A stretch of 64,000 nt of DNA from Mya arenaria (Eukaryota; Mollusca; Bivalvia; Myida; Myidae): positions 32,809,346 to 32,873,345 of the forward strand of contig NC_069126.1 of assembly GCF_026914265.1 (NCBI RefSeq), given 5' to 3'. This document shows, one piece after another, positions 11,402-24,109 of this stretch. Position 1 is the first letter of the stretch; each line of letters opens with the position of its first letter. Position numbers and translations under genes: made by a program. The notes below the pieces were generated by a model. The model was not told the DNA's origin and made no database searches. It worked only from the letters and a program-made list of their open reading frames with translations.

Positions 11402-12989
11402 TTATATACTACTCAAAATTTGATAAGGATCACTTGATTAGTTATTTGTAAAAACTTAACCAAATAAGAATGCTTATTTAATTTCAAGGATTAGTTTTAT
11501 CCCTTCGTAGGCCTCTAGAATGTCCAATGATTTTGATTGTAATGCTACGAGCGCGTGCACGGGCGGCACGGAAAACTGCATACCCACGAAAATAAGGAGT
11601 TTTGGCATACATGTAACAACATAAACATGTGGTCATTTCTTGTTTTTCGCTTCGTGTATTCGATTTTTACACGGACCATCTACCACAGTGTGTTCAAAAT
11701 GCCAAACAGAAGACGTTTAACTCCTGATGAAATGCATGTTGGCATTGGAATGCTGGAGGCAGGGTTGTCTCAGAGGACTGTGGCAGAACACCTGAATGTG
11801 TCACAAAGTGTAGTTTGCAGGATGTGGAATCGTTATCAAACGAATGGAAATGCTCAACATCGACATAGTGGTGGTCGTGCAAAGGCTACATCTGACGTTC
11901 AGGATCGTTACATTGCGGTTTTAACCAGACGTAACCGCTTTCGTAACGCCACTTCGTTACGTAATGACTTCCAGAACGCCAAAAACGTAAGGGTTTCAAT
12001 GCAAACCATCAGAAATCGTTTGCATAGTGCTGGCTTGATGGCACGACGACCGACAATTCGCATTCCATTGACCCGATACCACATCCAGGAGCGTTTGGAC
12101 TGGGCACGTCAACACGTTGGATGGACGTTAAACGAATGGACCACAGTGCTTTTTACAGACGAGTCAAAGTTTTGTATTGACTTTACAGATCGACGTTCCA
12201 GAGTGTGGAGGGGACGTAATGAACGTTTTGCTTCAGTTTGTGTCGCCGAACATGATCGTTATGGCAAGGGCTCAGTCATAGTATGGGCCGGAACCGGCAT
12301 GCACGGGAAAACAGTCTTACACGTAATTGAAAACGGTACGTTGACGGCTGTTCGTTATTGTAACGTGATCCTGGACTTTTATGTTCGACCGTATGCAGGT
12401 GCAATCCGTCCTGATTTCATTCTCATGGTTGATAATGCGCGCCCACAAAGAGCAAACAGCACAAACCAATTTTGAAAATGCTACCATCGAGAGAATGGAC
12501 TGGCCAGCTCGTTCCCTCGACATGAACCCGATCGAGCATGCCTGGGATATGCTTCAGAAAGCTGTTTCTGCTCGTCCGGTCCAGCCAACAACGGTTCCTC
12601 AGCTCAGAACAACACTTCAGGAGGAATGGGCCAGACTCCCTCAGCAACAGCTCCGGAGGCTTATCAGCAACATGCGGAGGCGATGTCCAGCTGTTATTGA
12701 CGCTCGTGGACATCACACAAGCTACTAACATTGGTTTAAGAAAAGTTCAGATATTCTGTTGACTTTCCAACTTTGTTGACAACCTGATATACGCCTGCTT
12801 TTGACCCCTATCATGTTTAGGAGTCCGTTACGCTTGAACGGAATTGGTTTGGTACTGATATTTTATGACATTTGAAATCTGAAACAATGTCATTTGATAA
12901 CATTTAGTGTTGATATATCGTTTTCTTGAAATACGTATGTACTTTATATTAAAAAACATGATCCGTATCAAATTTTGAGTAGCATATAA
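11402..12989 (+). mobile_element. Tc1-like DNA transposon, nearly full length
   Basis: Terminal inverted repeats: left 11402-11433 and right about 12957-12989, sharing CTACTCAAAATTTGATA-GGATCA. The length (~1.59 kb) and a single transposase reading region in one orientation fit Tc1. TA dinucleotides lie at both edges, so the exact target duplication is ambiguous by a few bases. Confidence 0.9.
11699..12728 (+). pseudogene. Tc1 transposase (DD34E type), one frameshift
   Basis: A cut-and-paste transposase acting on the TIRs of its own element. I start at the ATG of MPNRRRLTPDEM (11699) rather than the upstream ATG at 11555, because family homology begins there. It has a first helix-turn-helix (LSQRTVAEHLNVSQSVVCRM), a second HTH with the GGRAK linker, then the DDE domain: D154 in LFTDESKF, D245 in LMVDNARPQ, and E in DMNPIEHAW about 34 residues further on. 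The reading frame breaks near 12474, between the second D and the E: the first part ends at TGA about 12473, and the rest continues in another frame to TAA at 12728. Apart from this, no damage is apparent, so the copy is probably young but non-autonomous. Confidence 0.92.
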
Positions 12990-14192
12990 CAGGTAAATCT
13001 AAACAAAAGGTAAAGGAGGAAAACAATCTATGACTGGGTGGGCTGGGCGGTTTTTTTTAATTTCGGTCCTCTCCGCACGAGAATTCGCTAGCAAAGAAAG
13101 ATTCCCGGTTCATAAACCGGTTTAATTTAATTCAAAAATGCACTTTAAACTAGTGTCAAATATCGAGAACCAGTCCGCATTGATTTGATCGATAGAGGCC
13201 GAGAGTGTTCCGATTGCTTAAGCAACGGGACAACAGACCTTAAATTCAATCTCGCGAAAATAATAAAATTTATTTTTAAGCGAAATAAATTAACATATTA
13301 TTGAGTCATTGGTATTTCAGTTAACTAATGCATAATGAGCTTGTCATAGTTTTGAAAAACTGGACCAATGTCACTAAGATAAAACACATGATAAAACACA
13401 ATCATTCTACCACTATATGTGCGCTATAGACTACAACCTACTTTTTCAGCAAATAAAATAACTCATCAGCTTGTGAAGCTAAACCATTACGAATGTCAAC
13501 ATTCAAGCTCCCCTTCTCAGAAACAATGTGTGTAAGCATTGGAATTGTGCTTTACGGTTACCTGTCTATCAATTTTCTGCCATTTCTAAACACATTGACT
13601 TAGTCTTATTGTATTGTACATTATTTTGTTAACATACTTCAACTCAAGATATTAAGAGGTTTTTTATTAATAAAACTCTGTTTCTTGTATACATGTGCAT
13701 ATGATTTTTTGGTGGTTTTGTTCAAAATTAACATTAAAGAAATCAAATGAACCCACACCATAACAACAAAAGAGAAAAATGGTAGCAACCGCTGGTTTGT
13801 AATTTCAAATACACAATAATCAATTGTCAAACTTTTCAATCAAAAAGACCATTATCAAACGTTTCATATACTGCAGTCAAGTGGAGCATTGCTGACATTG
13901 CTGAATATTTTTTAAGATCAAAATCACTAAACTAAAAAAAATCCTATATGAAGGAATGAAATAAATATTGTTTAAAAGGCTAGACTGTTCTTTAATATTC
14001 AAACAGCACATGCTCGACACATGAAATACGACGGCAAATAGAAATATTGGCTACAGAAAAATGAAATATAATTTTCCAGAAGTAAAGGTAGGTAACTGCG
14101 TGATATTTCTTTGATGATTTGCTGCTATTTGACCATATCTTGTTAGCAATTTGCGATTTTTACGAAACGTTTTTCTCATTGCCGGAAGCAGT
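12990..14192. other. Intergenic region upstream of UFC1
   Basis: No gene is recognised. A promoter for UFC1 should lie at the right end, but no TATA box or other decisive motif is seen. Confidence 0.45.
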
Positions 14193-17100
14193 ATGGTGGA
14201 CGAAGCAACTAAAAAAAGTTTGGCTCAGATTCCTTTGCTTAAAACAAAGGCAGGACCTAGAGATGGGGAACTTTGGGTTGGAAGACTAAAGGAGGAATAT
14301 CAGTCCTTAATAAAAGTATGTTTTATGTTGGAAAATGTTGTTGGCATCAATTAAAAACTACACACATATGTTGCCGGCAATCAAAACGCCACGTCAAAAC
14401 AAAGTGATTTCATTACAAAATGCTGACGAAATGAACGATTTAAGAGTAACGAAGTTGTGTTTCAAGTATAAGGGGAATTTTAAGAATGTTGCCATATCCA
14501 TTTTGTTGATGGAAGTGTATTGAAGTTGCACATCTTCTGATACTATAAAAAAAATTATACTGTTCCAGTGTTTTTTTTTCCACTTTAAACTTACTAATTG
14601 AAGGGAATGATGGCTGGGCCCTTTAATAAGGGAAAAATTGCGTCGTTTTGGTAAAAAGGGGAATAACACTAGCATCTTTCATATAATGTTCAACTTGTTT
14701 TCAAACCTTTTTAAACAGACTTATGGTTATATTCATGAATGGCACTTTAAAATATTGGGATCAAGACAAATCGGCCCCTTACCAAATCGGCCTACTACCA
14801 AATCGGCCCCTAAGACGTTTCGTCCCTGCCATTTCGTCCCCTTAATTAAAATGACTCGAGACGTTTCGGCCCCTTAGTGATTTTCAACAGAGACATTTCG
14901 GCCCCTTTATTTTATTTTATTTTTTATCTTGAGTATAAAGTAAAACATTGTAGGTCTTCTTATAAATGTAAATGAGATCTGTAAATAAGTTGTAAATAAC
15001 ATATTTAAATTTACAAATAGACAAATATGCATGAAAAACAATGATATGACTGATTTAAAAAATACCCTGATTTTTAATATAAAATGTTAGAAAATCTGAG
15101 AAATTTTATTTGTTTTAACTGTTAATTATTAATTGATCATTAAAGACTTCAAAGAAAAATTGTTGTTGAACCATGCGTTCTTTGCAAGGCAAACTGTGGG
15201 TGTGAAAAAGACATTCAAAAACGTGTGAATGAATAATTGTCTTTAATTTGTTAATGTTATTTACAGTTGATTGGTATTATTCTGTAAGTGTGAGAATTAG
15301 CGGTTGGGAAAGTCGGAACAATCCTTGTAGACGTATTTATAAGCTTGTAAACACAAAGTGTCACAATACCAACGCCTGATACCTCTGTGGAATGACAATT
15401 CGCCATAAGACCGTCTGTCTAAAAACACCTTTTAAGCCAGTATGGTTTTGCATACGTATTCAATATAAGATTAATAATAGTTTTTTTCATCCTTACCTGA
15501 TTTGAATATAAATTACTGAATTTCATAAAATGTATAACTTTCTTTCCATGTGTTTGTTTTTTATTATTAAATTGTAGTTAATAAGAAGATGTACTGTATA
15601 ATAGTTCTTATAAAATATCTGTTCTCTTCTGTTCATAAATCATTATCCATCAATATCCATCTTAAAAGGCATCTGGTGTTTGGTCAAGACTGATGTTAGA
15701 CAATGGACATGTCATTATACATATTATTAGCAACATAGTTGTGTATAATATTTAAAGATTATTTAAAAAAAAATTTTTTAAACATTTCTTCTTCAACTCT
15801 ATTTCGTTTTATAAAATTATCTCGTGAAAAAATCTTTACATGTTTTCAAGTGTACAGATATTTTCTTTAAATCTATTTCTATCTATACCTTTGTATGCAT
15901 GTATACAGTATAGCTTTGTCTATTAAAATAAAAAAAAATGAAATTACATGTTTTTTTCTTATATTTAGAAATAAAAAAATAAAATAAAAATAAGGGCCGA
16001 AACGTCTCGGTAATCAGGGGCCGAAACGTCTACGTGATGGGGACGATTTGGTAAGGGGCCGAAAAGGTAACCGTTTGAACTAGGGGCCGATTTGGTAAGG
16101 GGCCGATTTGTCTGGTAGCCAAAATATTTACTTTTTCATGTGGCGAATTGGGAGGAAATTCGGTCCTACAAAGGGCCCCAAAAATAACTTTTCTGAGAGT
16201 CATGAACATTATTTAGAGACAATTGGTTTGAAAATAAATTAAGTTATGAGCTTTACAAGAGCACCATCGTCAGTATGAGGGCCTTAACATGTCAACCTTT
16301 AACCTTTAACGTGTGTAACACAATGACCCTCACTAATATTAATTCATCTCTGTTTAGGTCATCATTCCTATCTTTAGCTTCTAAGTGGTCAAAATGCCAT
16401 AGCGTTTATTTCATTGGAGCTTCATTACCGTTACCGGCAGGTGTCGATTAGATATTCTGAGAATAGATGGAACAGTCAATCGGTTTAGCATATGCTAAGA
16501 ATGGCCTTAAGACTTGAATAATAATTATCAAAGGACCTGCCTTTTGCTAACCTCGAATAATAATTATCAAAGGACCTGCCGTTTGCTAAACACATACTTT
16601 ACTTGGTACCAGATCAATCGGCTACGGCTATGGTCAACCGCTGATGGCTATTTTAAGTACTGTCCAGAAATTAGTTTAATTACCTTGTTTACTAAAATCC
16701 TATTAAAGGGGGTTTGGTCTAGCTAAATTTTTCATCACTGAAACTATTGATTGACAAGCTCCTTTTTGTGGTGATAGCCAGTAAAACACTTTGATTAAAA
16801 AATATTGTCACATGATGTGAAATGTATCACATGATATCGTTAAACTATTAAGGGGTAGTTAGGAAACAGTTCTGAATGGTCAACTGCAATTCGGGTCAAT
16901 TGGGAAGTATAAAACACTTATCCGGGGGAAAAAGGAAGATAGTATAGAGTCTGAGTCTGTCTCTGGTTAGGAGTGTGGGTTATATTCTGCAAAGTAGTTA
17001 AAATCTGAGAGAATGTAATTGGGTTTAAATCTTCAGGTATATGGACCGAGTTTAGGCAGTCTGCAAAAGCAGTGAAAAAATAATATATGCAAAAAAATGG

Positions 17101-19034
17101 GCTGTTTTCTTCTTTTTCAGTATGTACAGAATAACAAAGATTCAGACAATGATTGGTTTCGCTTGGAGTCAAATAAAGAGGGGACCCGTTGGTTCGGAAA
17201 GTGCTGGTATTTCCACAACCTGCTGAAGTATGAGTTTGATGTTGAATTTGATGTAAGTGTGTTTTAAATCGAAGTTTGGATTTGACCATTTAAAATGAAA
17301 TGAAGAATTCATTTTTATGATCGCATGGCATAACCTATTTATAAAAAAAATTGTTCCTACTGTGAACCATGATATAAATACATCTCTCAATGTTTTCCCT
17401 TACAATAGTCACAGGACTACGGACTACTAAATTAGACAAATTAATACATTGATTTTCTTATATGTTTAATTCAATGTTTTTATTGCAAGATATATCACTT
17501 GCCATTTCTTCAAGTTGCTCAGGGAAAGTAATTCCCCGAAATAAGTTTTACTTGCCACAGACATTGGCAAGCATGATATGTTGCAGACTGATACTAATTA
17601 ATATTATAAAATATACATAAACTTTAAACTTTTGCAGATTCCTGTCACCTACCCAACAACAGCGCCAGAAATAGCTTTACCAGAATTAGACGGGAAAACT
17701 GCAAAAATGTATCGGTAAGAGTAATTTTGTGTATTTTGTAGAGGTTATGCACCAGTCAATTGTAACACCCTCCCCCCCCCCAGGTCCGGGGGTATAACAG
17801 GGATAGACGGGGAAATGGGCCGTGTTTTTACCTTCCAGGTGGCCCCGCAGTGCGGGGTGAAGGCGTTGGTTTTGTGTTCGTGCCAAAAATAGCGGGCAAT
17901 CTGCCCTCTCTAGGAACACTGGGGTGCGGGGGCATTTGGCGGGGATTTTACCAGCAATTCATCCCCGCAGGGTAGGGACTGGCTTGGCTGGACCGAAAGT
18001 CCCCGCTATTCCCCAGACGTTGGGGGGCCGTGGTTACAATTGACTGGTGCATTAATACATGTTACTCTTATGGAATTTAATTAATAGTTGATATTAGCCA
18101 TTGAAAATGTATTCATTATAAGGTCATCAGGAAGAGTTGTGTCAAGTATGCCATATCTTTGAGAATTTTATCAGTCTTAATATGTGAACTTGGAACTACA
18201 TGCTGGATATACTGTTCAGACACTAGGGTAATTTCACTTCAAGCCTTGGCCCGTACAATATCATCATAACAAACTCTTTGAGTCTTTAATATGCCAGAAA
18301 ATGCACATTGAAGAATTTGAAAAACTCCAGAGGAGAACAGGTCTTCATATTTACACCCCTGATTCAATGCTCTTGAAGTATTTTTCTCAAGTATGTCAAA
18401 CTTGTTAATGTATCATTATTTTATGGTGCTCAGGTATTGAATTATCCCATGTAATTTTGAACTTCTGCTGTTTTCCAGGGGAGGAAAGATCTGCCTGACG
18501 GACCACTTTAAGCCTCTTTGGGCAAGAAATGTTCCCAAGTTTGGAATTGCCCATGCTATGTCTCTTGGGGTAAATGTTTGTGTTACAAAAATATAGACTT
18601 TTTAGTCAGAGGTCTACCATGTTGTAACAGTTACCTAGTGATCTAAAAAATAATAAATTAACAGGCAAATTCTGGTGATATCTTATTTAAACTGACGCAG
18701 TCTGATTTACTCTGCACTATACATTGATAGCAAATAACATTGGACAAAACTGAAGTTCAATTGATTTATCCTTTGATTAAGCTAAATTTATTATAATTAG
18801 ATTCAGGAAGTATCTATATATATCACTGGTTGAAATAAGCACTACATTCACTGATAATTGTACTATTTGCACTATTGTAAAAATTTAAACTCATTCAATA
18901 AAAAGTAAAATTAGATTAATATCATTATTTAATTTATTTATTTTCAGCTTGGGCCATGGTTGGCTGTAGAAATTCCAGATCTTGTTGATAAAGGAATCAT
19001 CACCCACAAGGCAAAAGAGGAAGCAGCAGCATGA
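14193..19034 (+). CDS. UFC1: Ubiquitin-fold modifier-conjugating enzyme 1 (UFC1), five exons
   Basis: UFC1 is the E2 enzyme of ufmylation: it takes UFM1 from UBA5 and passes it, with UFL1, to targets such as the ribosomal protein at the ER. Exons: 14193-14315, 17121-17252, 17638-17714, 18479-18569 and 18948-19034 (TGA), all with AG/GT junctions, giving 169 aa against about 167 in human. The N-terminus [18 protein letters not shown], the block [56 protein letters not shown] and the active site [21 protein letters not shown] are near identical to animal UFC1. The catalytic Cys is residue 116, as in human. The C-terminus is KEEAAA. Intron 1 (2.8 kb) and intron 3 carry transposon insertions; the coding sequence looks intact. 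Confidence 0.98.
14764..16113. mobile_element. 1350-bp element with motif-array inverted ends (UFC1 intron 1)
   Basis: Both ends start AGACAAATCGGCCCCTTACC (left from 14764, right as reverse complement ending at 16113). Each end is a ~125-145-bp array of two short motifs, AAATCGGCCCCTTA and ACGTTTCGGCCCCTTA, in inverted orientation at the two ends. The ~1.1 kb between is AT-rich and non-coding. It is probably a non-autonomous DNA element of foldback-like structure; the superfamily is unknown. Confidence 0.75.
16517..16591 (+). repeat. Two-copy direct repeat
   Basis: 'aataataattatcaaagg' followed by 'acctgcc-tttgctaa' occurs twice about 40 bp apart in UFC1 intron 1. Confidence 0.7.
17748..18051. 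mobile_element. 304-bp GC-rich MITE in UFC1 intron 3
   Basis: Terminal inverted repeats TGCACCAGTCAATTGTAAC (left) and GTTACAATTGACTGGTGCA (right) are perfect. The interior is C/G-rich ('ggtccgggggtataacaggg', 'ggctggaccgaaagtcccc'), contrasting with the AT-rich host. A decayed relative lies at 29541-29640. No coding capacity. Confidence 0.85.
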
Positions 19035-20877
19035 TGATAGTGCCCCTAGAACTGTGATTTTCAAATGTTATAGATGCATCAGATGTTGTATTCTATCAAA
19101 TAGCCTTTTTGGCAGATCAGATTTGGTGCAATCAACCAAGAAATATATAAAGTGTTCGTTCTATGTGTACTGAACAACGAATTAGGTCTGCATTAGCCAT
19201 GTGCAATCCAGTGCCTATTTAATTGTTTAGTAGACAAACAATGAATACATACTTTCTTAGTGTTAACGCAAATGTCTCTATTTTAGCCTTTATACATGAG
19301 CACACTTCCATAAAACATACTTAAATAAACTAATTAGTGACTAAATGGAAATTAAGGCATCGCTTTTGTCAGGAGCATCCAGAATTATTAAATCAGCATC
19401 AAACGGAGATCCCATGATTGGTAAGAAGGTTTATGCAAACACTTCAGTGCATTCAGCTCTGAGATTGTTGATGATACTGTTCAGCTTACTAAACATTCAG
19501 ATAATAATTAGTTAAAATTGACATATAACTATGTCCAGATAAATCTTTTAGATCATCTCTTACTTCTTGTTAAATTAAAAAAAAATATATGTTGATTTGT
19601 ATCTCTACAGATAGTTGTACCATGTTCGGTTAAGTGTTCAGAAGTGATTTTTAAATCATGTCTGTAATATCATCGTGAAAAAATATTTTTAAGAAGTTGT
19701 TTTGTCTACTGGATTAGCTTAAAACCTCTTTGACTGATTTTATATGTTTATTTAATTTGAACTAATCTATTTCTGTTACTTTTCTGAAAAAATAAACAAA
19801 CCAAATGGTGAAGGATGTTTCTTAACACTCTGTCATGAATCATCTATTATTTGAACAACATCTGAATATGGAGAAAAATAATATAATTGACTTGAACAAG
19901 ATGAAAGAGGTAATGATTTGAAAATATGTCCTCCATTAGTGAGAAGAAAATGCAAGAAGAGTCAGCTGAAATAATTTTGACTGTTCACAGGAATTTGTCT
20001 GTCCGTCTGTTTGTCCATTAATTTGTCCATTAATCCTATAACATTGTTAATGTTCATGGGCTTTTAATTAATATTCACAAAATTGTGGAACATGATTAGG
20101 TAAGTCACACATAGAAGTTTTGATCTCGGCACAAAGGCAATAGGGGTTTCAAAGCATTGAACCTATAAAAAAAGATTTTAATTAAACTTGACATAGTTTT
20201 ATGGCACTATTTCAATATAGGGTCAAAGACAATTAAATAGGGATATTATTAGAATAATAGAAACAACTTGGTTACAACTCGAGGGATTTTATTATTAACG
20301 TTATTTATATGGTACTAAAGCAAGGCCAAGTAAGGTTAAGGCTCAAAGCAACAACTTTTAATCTGAGACATGGCTTGGCAGCTATGAATAGGTTTTAATC
20401 AAACTTCAATGTATTGTTTAGTAGAGCTCTATTGAATGAGGTGTCGTCAGTTCAAATGTCATGGTTACACTTAAAAGTTTATGCAACATTATATGCATTA
20501 ACTAGCAATGTTTGCTATCCCAACATTGATCAATTATGATATACGCACGGATATGATATCTATCTGACTAAACACGATTCGGGATATTTGTCACGGGTTT
20601 GTGACAGTTCTACCCATGACTTTTCTCATTGTCCGTGCCAGCTATTATTGGCTTGATGTTATGGATACAAACACATGACAAACCATTTCAGCTTTGGAAA
20701 GTGTGACCTATCAATTGAACTTTAATACATACACACGGAAGCAACTCAGACAGCCATTTGATCTGCATATGCCAATTTAAAGTACACGGTTCATGTCAAT
20801 GTTTCTTGAGTTTAACAAGAGAAGACATTTAGCATTTCACATTTTTTCACAATTTAATTACTAGATATACAGTTGAT
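19035..20877 (+). other. UFC1 3' region and intergenic sequence
   Basis: Probable UFC1 3' UTR at the start; AATAAA-like signals occur in 'cttaaataaactaatt' near 19320 and again near 19790. Around 19990-20200, 'tgtctgtccgtctgtttg' and surrounding text look like a decayed dispersed repeat. No gene is recognised. Confidence 0.4.
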
Positions 20878-20883
20878 TTTATT
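20878..20883 (-). promoter_or_regulatory. Candidate polyadenylation signal, locus A
   Basis: TTTATT on the plus strand is AATAAA on the minus strand, about 165 bases after the stop codon of the alpha terminal exon of locus A. Confidence 0.4.
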
Positions 20884-21047
20884 TTCTTAGATTAATGATG
20901 ATATCAAATAATGCGTCGAATACTTTTTGTTCTTTATATATTCTAAAAACTAGAAAAAAACAGATACTACATCAAAAAATGTAAAAGCAATCGGAATACA
21001 AATGTAAGTCTTTCATGCGTCGAGGATACTCCTTGCTAAACTACACT

Positions 21048-21808
21048 CTACAATTTTGCACTGAACTGGAGTGATTTGTACTGGAAGCGGACAACCACCG
21101 AAACTTTCTCATTTTTTGTGAACACAAAATGAAGCACGAACGGGTTTTCTTGATCTTGCCAAGTGAGTATTTCGAAAACATCGCTGACAACGCCTTCCCC
21201 TAAATACTTAATTTCAAACACATCCATCGGGTATTTTCCGATGTTTTCTGAGAAACCAGAGTAATGTCCCTTTAACGCAGCTTCCGTTCCTGCGTCTGTG
21301 CACCATTTGATGTAAATAGAGTTGTTAACGTGACCATTGAAATCAATGTCACTAAACGCTGCTTGAATTTCAAACTTGTAAGCGTCTAATGGAATGCTTG
21401 GTCTGGCAAGTCTTGGAGATGGGGGGCCAAAATGTTGGTTTTCTTTAAGTTTATTGAACCAATCAGGGAACGTTGCCGGTCTTCTCGTCTTAAAATCGAC
21501 GTAAACAAATGTAAGTAAAGCTTTTGCAAGAAAATCCCCAGTTTCGTGCTCCCTTACAATTATTTCAAAACTGAATGCTGATGTTCCGGCATAGAACACC
21601 TTCAGATGAGCATGCATAAGGTAGTTGGTACCCCAATGGGTTTGAGCTTTCAATTTGTTGCCCTTGTCTGACAAATGATACGATGTTTCCGCGTTGAAAA
21701 TAGAATGACCGACGTCCTTAAGCCTGTTGTAGTGGCAAAATCCATTCGGTAGAACAACATATCGTATTGACTCAAACAGTTTTGCCAATGACCAGAGATT
21801 CATCTTGC
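21048..21808 (-). CDS. Locus A alpha terminal exon: acyl-ACP-thioesterase-like double hotdog
   Basis: A single large exon with acceptor 'cgtttcag' before 21808; its phase fits the first exon at 23728-23872, giving a 301-aa product ending FSAKL. With exon 1 it contains two hotdog folds, like plant FatA/FatB enzymes that hydrolyse acyl-ACP to free fatty acid. The first hotdog holds FYAGTSAFSFEI and FVYVDFKTRRPATFPDW; the second holds SDIDFNGHVNNSIYIKW. D204, N206, H208 and E253 (in KYLGEG) match the Asp-Asn-His-Glu catalytic set known from FatB. No signal peptide is evident, so a cytosolic site is likely. No alternative first exon is seen in the 314 bp after the beta stop, so it is probably an alternative terminal exon of locus A. 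Substrate is unknown; acyl-CoA is possible. Confidence 0.8.
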
Positions 21809-21981
21809 CTGAAACGACATAAAAATGATTTTCATTTGGTATTGAGCGGGATTTACACGTTATTAAAAGGACCTTTGAAGGATAGTTCGTAGCGGATGAA
21901 TCTAGTCAGTGGCAAATCCGTAAGCACTATTTGTTTATACATGTACATTAAGCCCATTGGTGTCACGAAATGGTTTTCTAC

Positions 21982-22010
21982 GACCACCACCACACCACAC
22001 CACACCACAA
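21982..22010. repeat. CCACA/CCA microsatellite
   Basis: Short 'ccaccaccacaccacaccac' tract between the two terminal exons of locus A. Confidence 0.7.
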
Positions 22011-22122
22011 TTCTGTAAAAAAAAATGAATACGTGACTCCTCATGTCGTTCAAATATATGTGTTACAAATGTATCACAGTTTCTTTTCTTTCCTCGTGGA
22101 AACATCTAATTCTAGTACTTAA

Positions 22123-23872
22123 TTATAACTTTGAAACCAAATGTGGTGAAACAGCAATTGGTGGTATGTCATGAAAATCTATGCGCATCGTAAAGATGAC
22201 TTTTGCGTTCACTTGTATTGCACAAATGAGTTTCCGACTATCCAGGTCATCCTCCCAAACATTGACCACTGCGATGTCATTGGCCAACGCCTCACCAATG
22301 TAATGGGTATCCATTGTTTTAATACAATATCGTTCTATGTGTTTGTTGTAATTTTTCAAGTTGCCAGCTAGAGCCGCTGCTGACCAAGCATCGGAACACC
22401 ATCTCAAGTATGTCGCCTGGTTAATATGGAAGTTTGAATCGCAGTCGCTCTGTAGAGTTTTGACCTTGTACTTGAAGGCTGTTGTTGGGATTACCAAAGG
22501 GTCAGACTTCTGAAGTTTCTTTGGGTTAGCTACTAACTTCAAATGATCTTCTATTCCCTTTGACACCCATTCAGGGATAGGAATCGGCTTCCTAGTTTTC
22601 CTGCTTACATGAACGGATTTTGAGACCAATTTCACTAACAACCTTTCAGTTACGTAATCTCGCCATTCAATGGCTGAAGTGAATGACGTCCTGCCAACAT
22701 CGGAGATATAGAACGAGAATCGCATTGGCATGTCCATGCCGAACGATTTCTCATAAGAAAAATTGGAATGGTACTGCTGTGTCACCTCAAATGAATGGGT
22801 TGCGAGAAATATTGTTGATTCCCTGGAGAATAGCATTGGTCCTATAAAATTACGCAGACACAAAGCCCGCACGGATTCCAGTATTTTTGCAAAATTCCAC
22901 AATCCTATTTTACCTGTGAGAGTAAAAATTTAGCGTAATAGTATATGTTATTCGTGTATTGGTCAATAAAGTGTCTGGGCTGGTATTCATAAAACATGTT
23001 AAGGCTATTCATAACGTAAGGCCAGTTCTTAAGTGAAGTTTCTCACTGATTATATCATAAAATAACTTATTATTATAATTATGAAATACTTTATTTTCAT
23101 TGATTTTTTGATAATGTCAATTTATATATTAAAACACTAATACTTTTGTTAAGACATTATGGAAGCTGGTTCGGCCCTGTACGTTCTATGTCCATGTGAT
23201 TTTTTTTCTGGGATGAGGAATCACATGACTTAAAGGGGTACTCACATTGGTCACCACTATTCACAACCAAGTTAGTGACGTTAATTTCTAAAAAACTTTT
23301 GTTGACAGAAAGGATCTGAAAACCTATAAAAGACTATGCTATTTTCTGCTTTTTTGCTTGTACTTTAATCATGCAATCCTTGGTCAAAACTAACGGAATT
23401 TTGGAGAACGATGCAACGCTGAAAATTTGGGCAAGGATTGCATCATTAAATACAAACAAATCTAAAATATTTCATACGTATAGAAGCAAAAAATAGCATA
23501 GTCTTTAATAGGCTAGTAAGTATTTTCATATATTTTCTTTCAATTTTTTTCTATAGAAATTATCGTCACTTACATTTTTTGTTTACATCGGATGTGACCC
23601 TGTGGAGACCCAGGTGAGTCATATATAATTATACAGGGTTAATATCGGTGATATAACTTTACTTGTACATAACATGTTATATTTGCGAGAATAAATACTG
23701 TTTTAAAACAAATAACCGAATACGTACCTCCAATCTTCTGGTCAAAGTCTGTATACGTTAAACCCGGAAGCAGTAGCTCTGCAGCAAAACCATCGTCGCT
23801 GATGCGGTACTTAATGAGTCTACCAGGTTGTATGGTCCGTAGGTCGGGTAGGCCGGAGAATTTGGAGTCCAT
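22123..23872 (-). CDS. Locus A beta form: acyl-ACP-thioesterase-like protein, two exons
   Basis: Exon 1 (23728-23872) encodes 48 residues starting MDSKFSGLPDLRTIQPG and ends in phase 1 at donor GTACGT. Exon 2 (22123-22913, acceptor 'tctcacag') completes a 311-aa protein ending HLVSKL. Exon 1 runs into KIGG-K-IGLWNFAKILESV, so the first hotdog crosses the junction and exon 1 is needed for the fold. The first hotdog has VGRTSFTSAIEW and TRKPIPIPEW; the second has SDCDSNFHINQATYLRW. D207, N209, H211 and E256 (HYIGEA) match the FatB-type catalytic residues, although the usual NGHVNN is changed to NFHINQ. Likely an acyl thioester hydrolase; substrate unknown. The alpha terminal exon follows 314 bp downstream and can use the same exon 1. 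Confidence 0.82.
22914..23727 (-). other. Intron of thioesterase locus A
   Basis: AT-rich intron between exon 1 and the beta terminal exon. No further exon copy is recognised. Confidence 0.6.
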
Positions 23873-24062
23873 CTTTAGTCACTTGTAAGGTCTCAATGCT
23901 GAAATAAAACATATTAAATGTAGAAATGGATGTGAGAAAGCGCATGTGTTTTGTGAAGAGACTTACTATACAAACTGAACATTATGGATATGCTATAATA
24001 TTTAAACAAAGCACAGAGACTTGAATGTATGATGCAGACCCTAACAGCTGTCCCTGACTTAC

Positions 24063-24109
24063 TTTAAATAGTTGCCTGTGGCCTCAGATGGTTAAAATCA
24101 GTCTTGATC
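24063..24109 (-). other. Possible 47-nt non-coding 5' UTR exon of locus A
   Basis: On the minus strand a good acceptor (cattttcag) and donor (GTAAGTCAG) bracket 47 bases. Downstream, another acceptor (tttatttcag, 23900-23909) lies shortly before the ATG at 23872, as expected if a 5' UTR intron is removed. This is sequence-based inference only. Confidence 0.35.

Noticed and set aside
21048-22902. Two independent thioesterase genes in tandem
   Set aside because: No second first exon lies between them, and the first hotdog needs exon 1; not fully excluded, so transcript data are named as the test.
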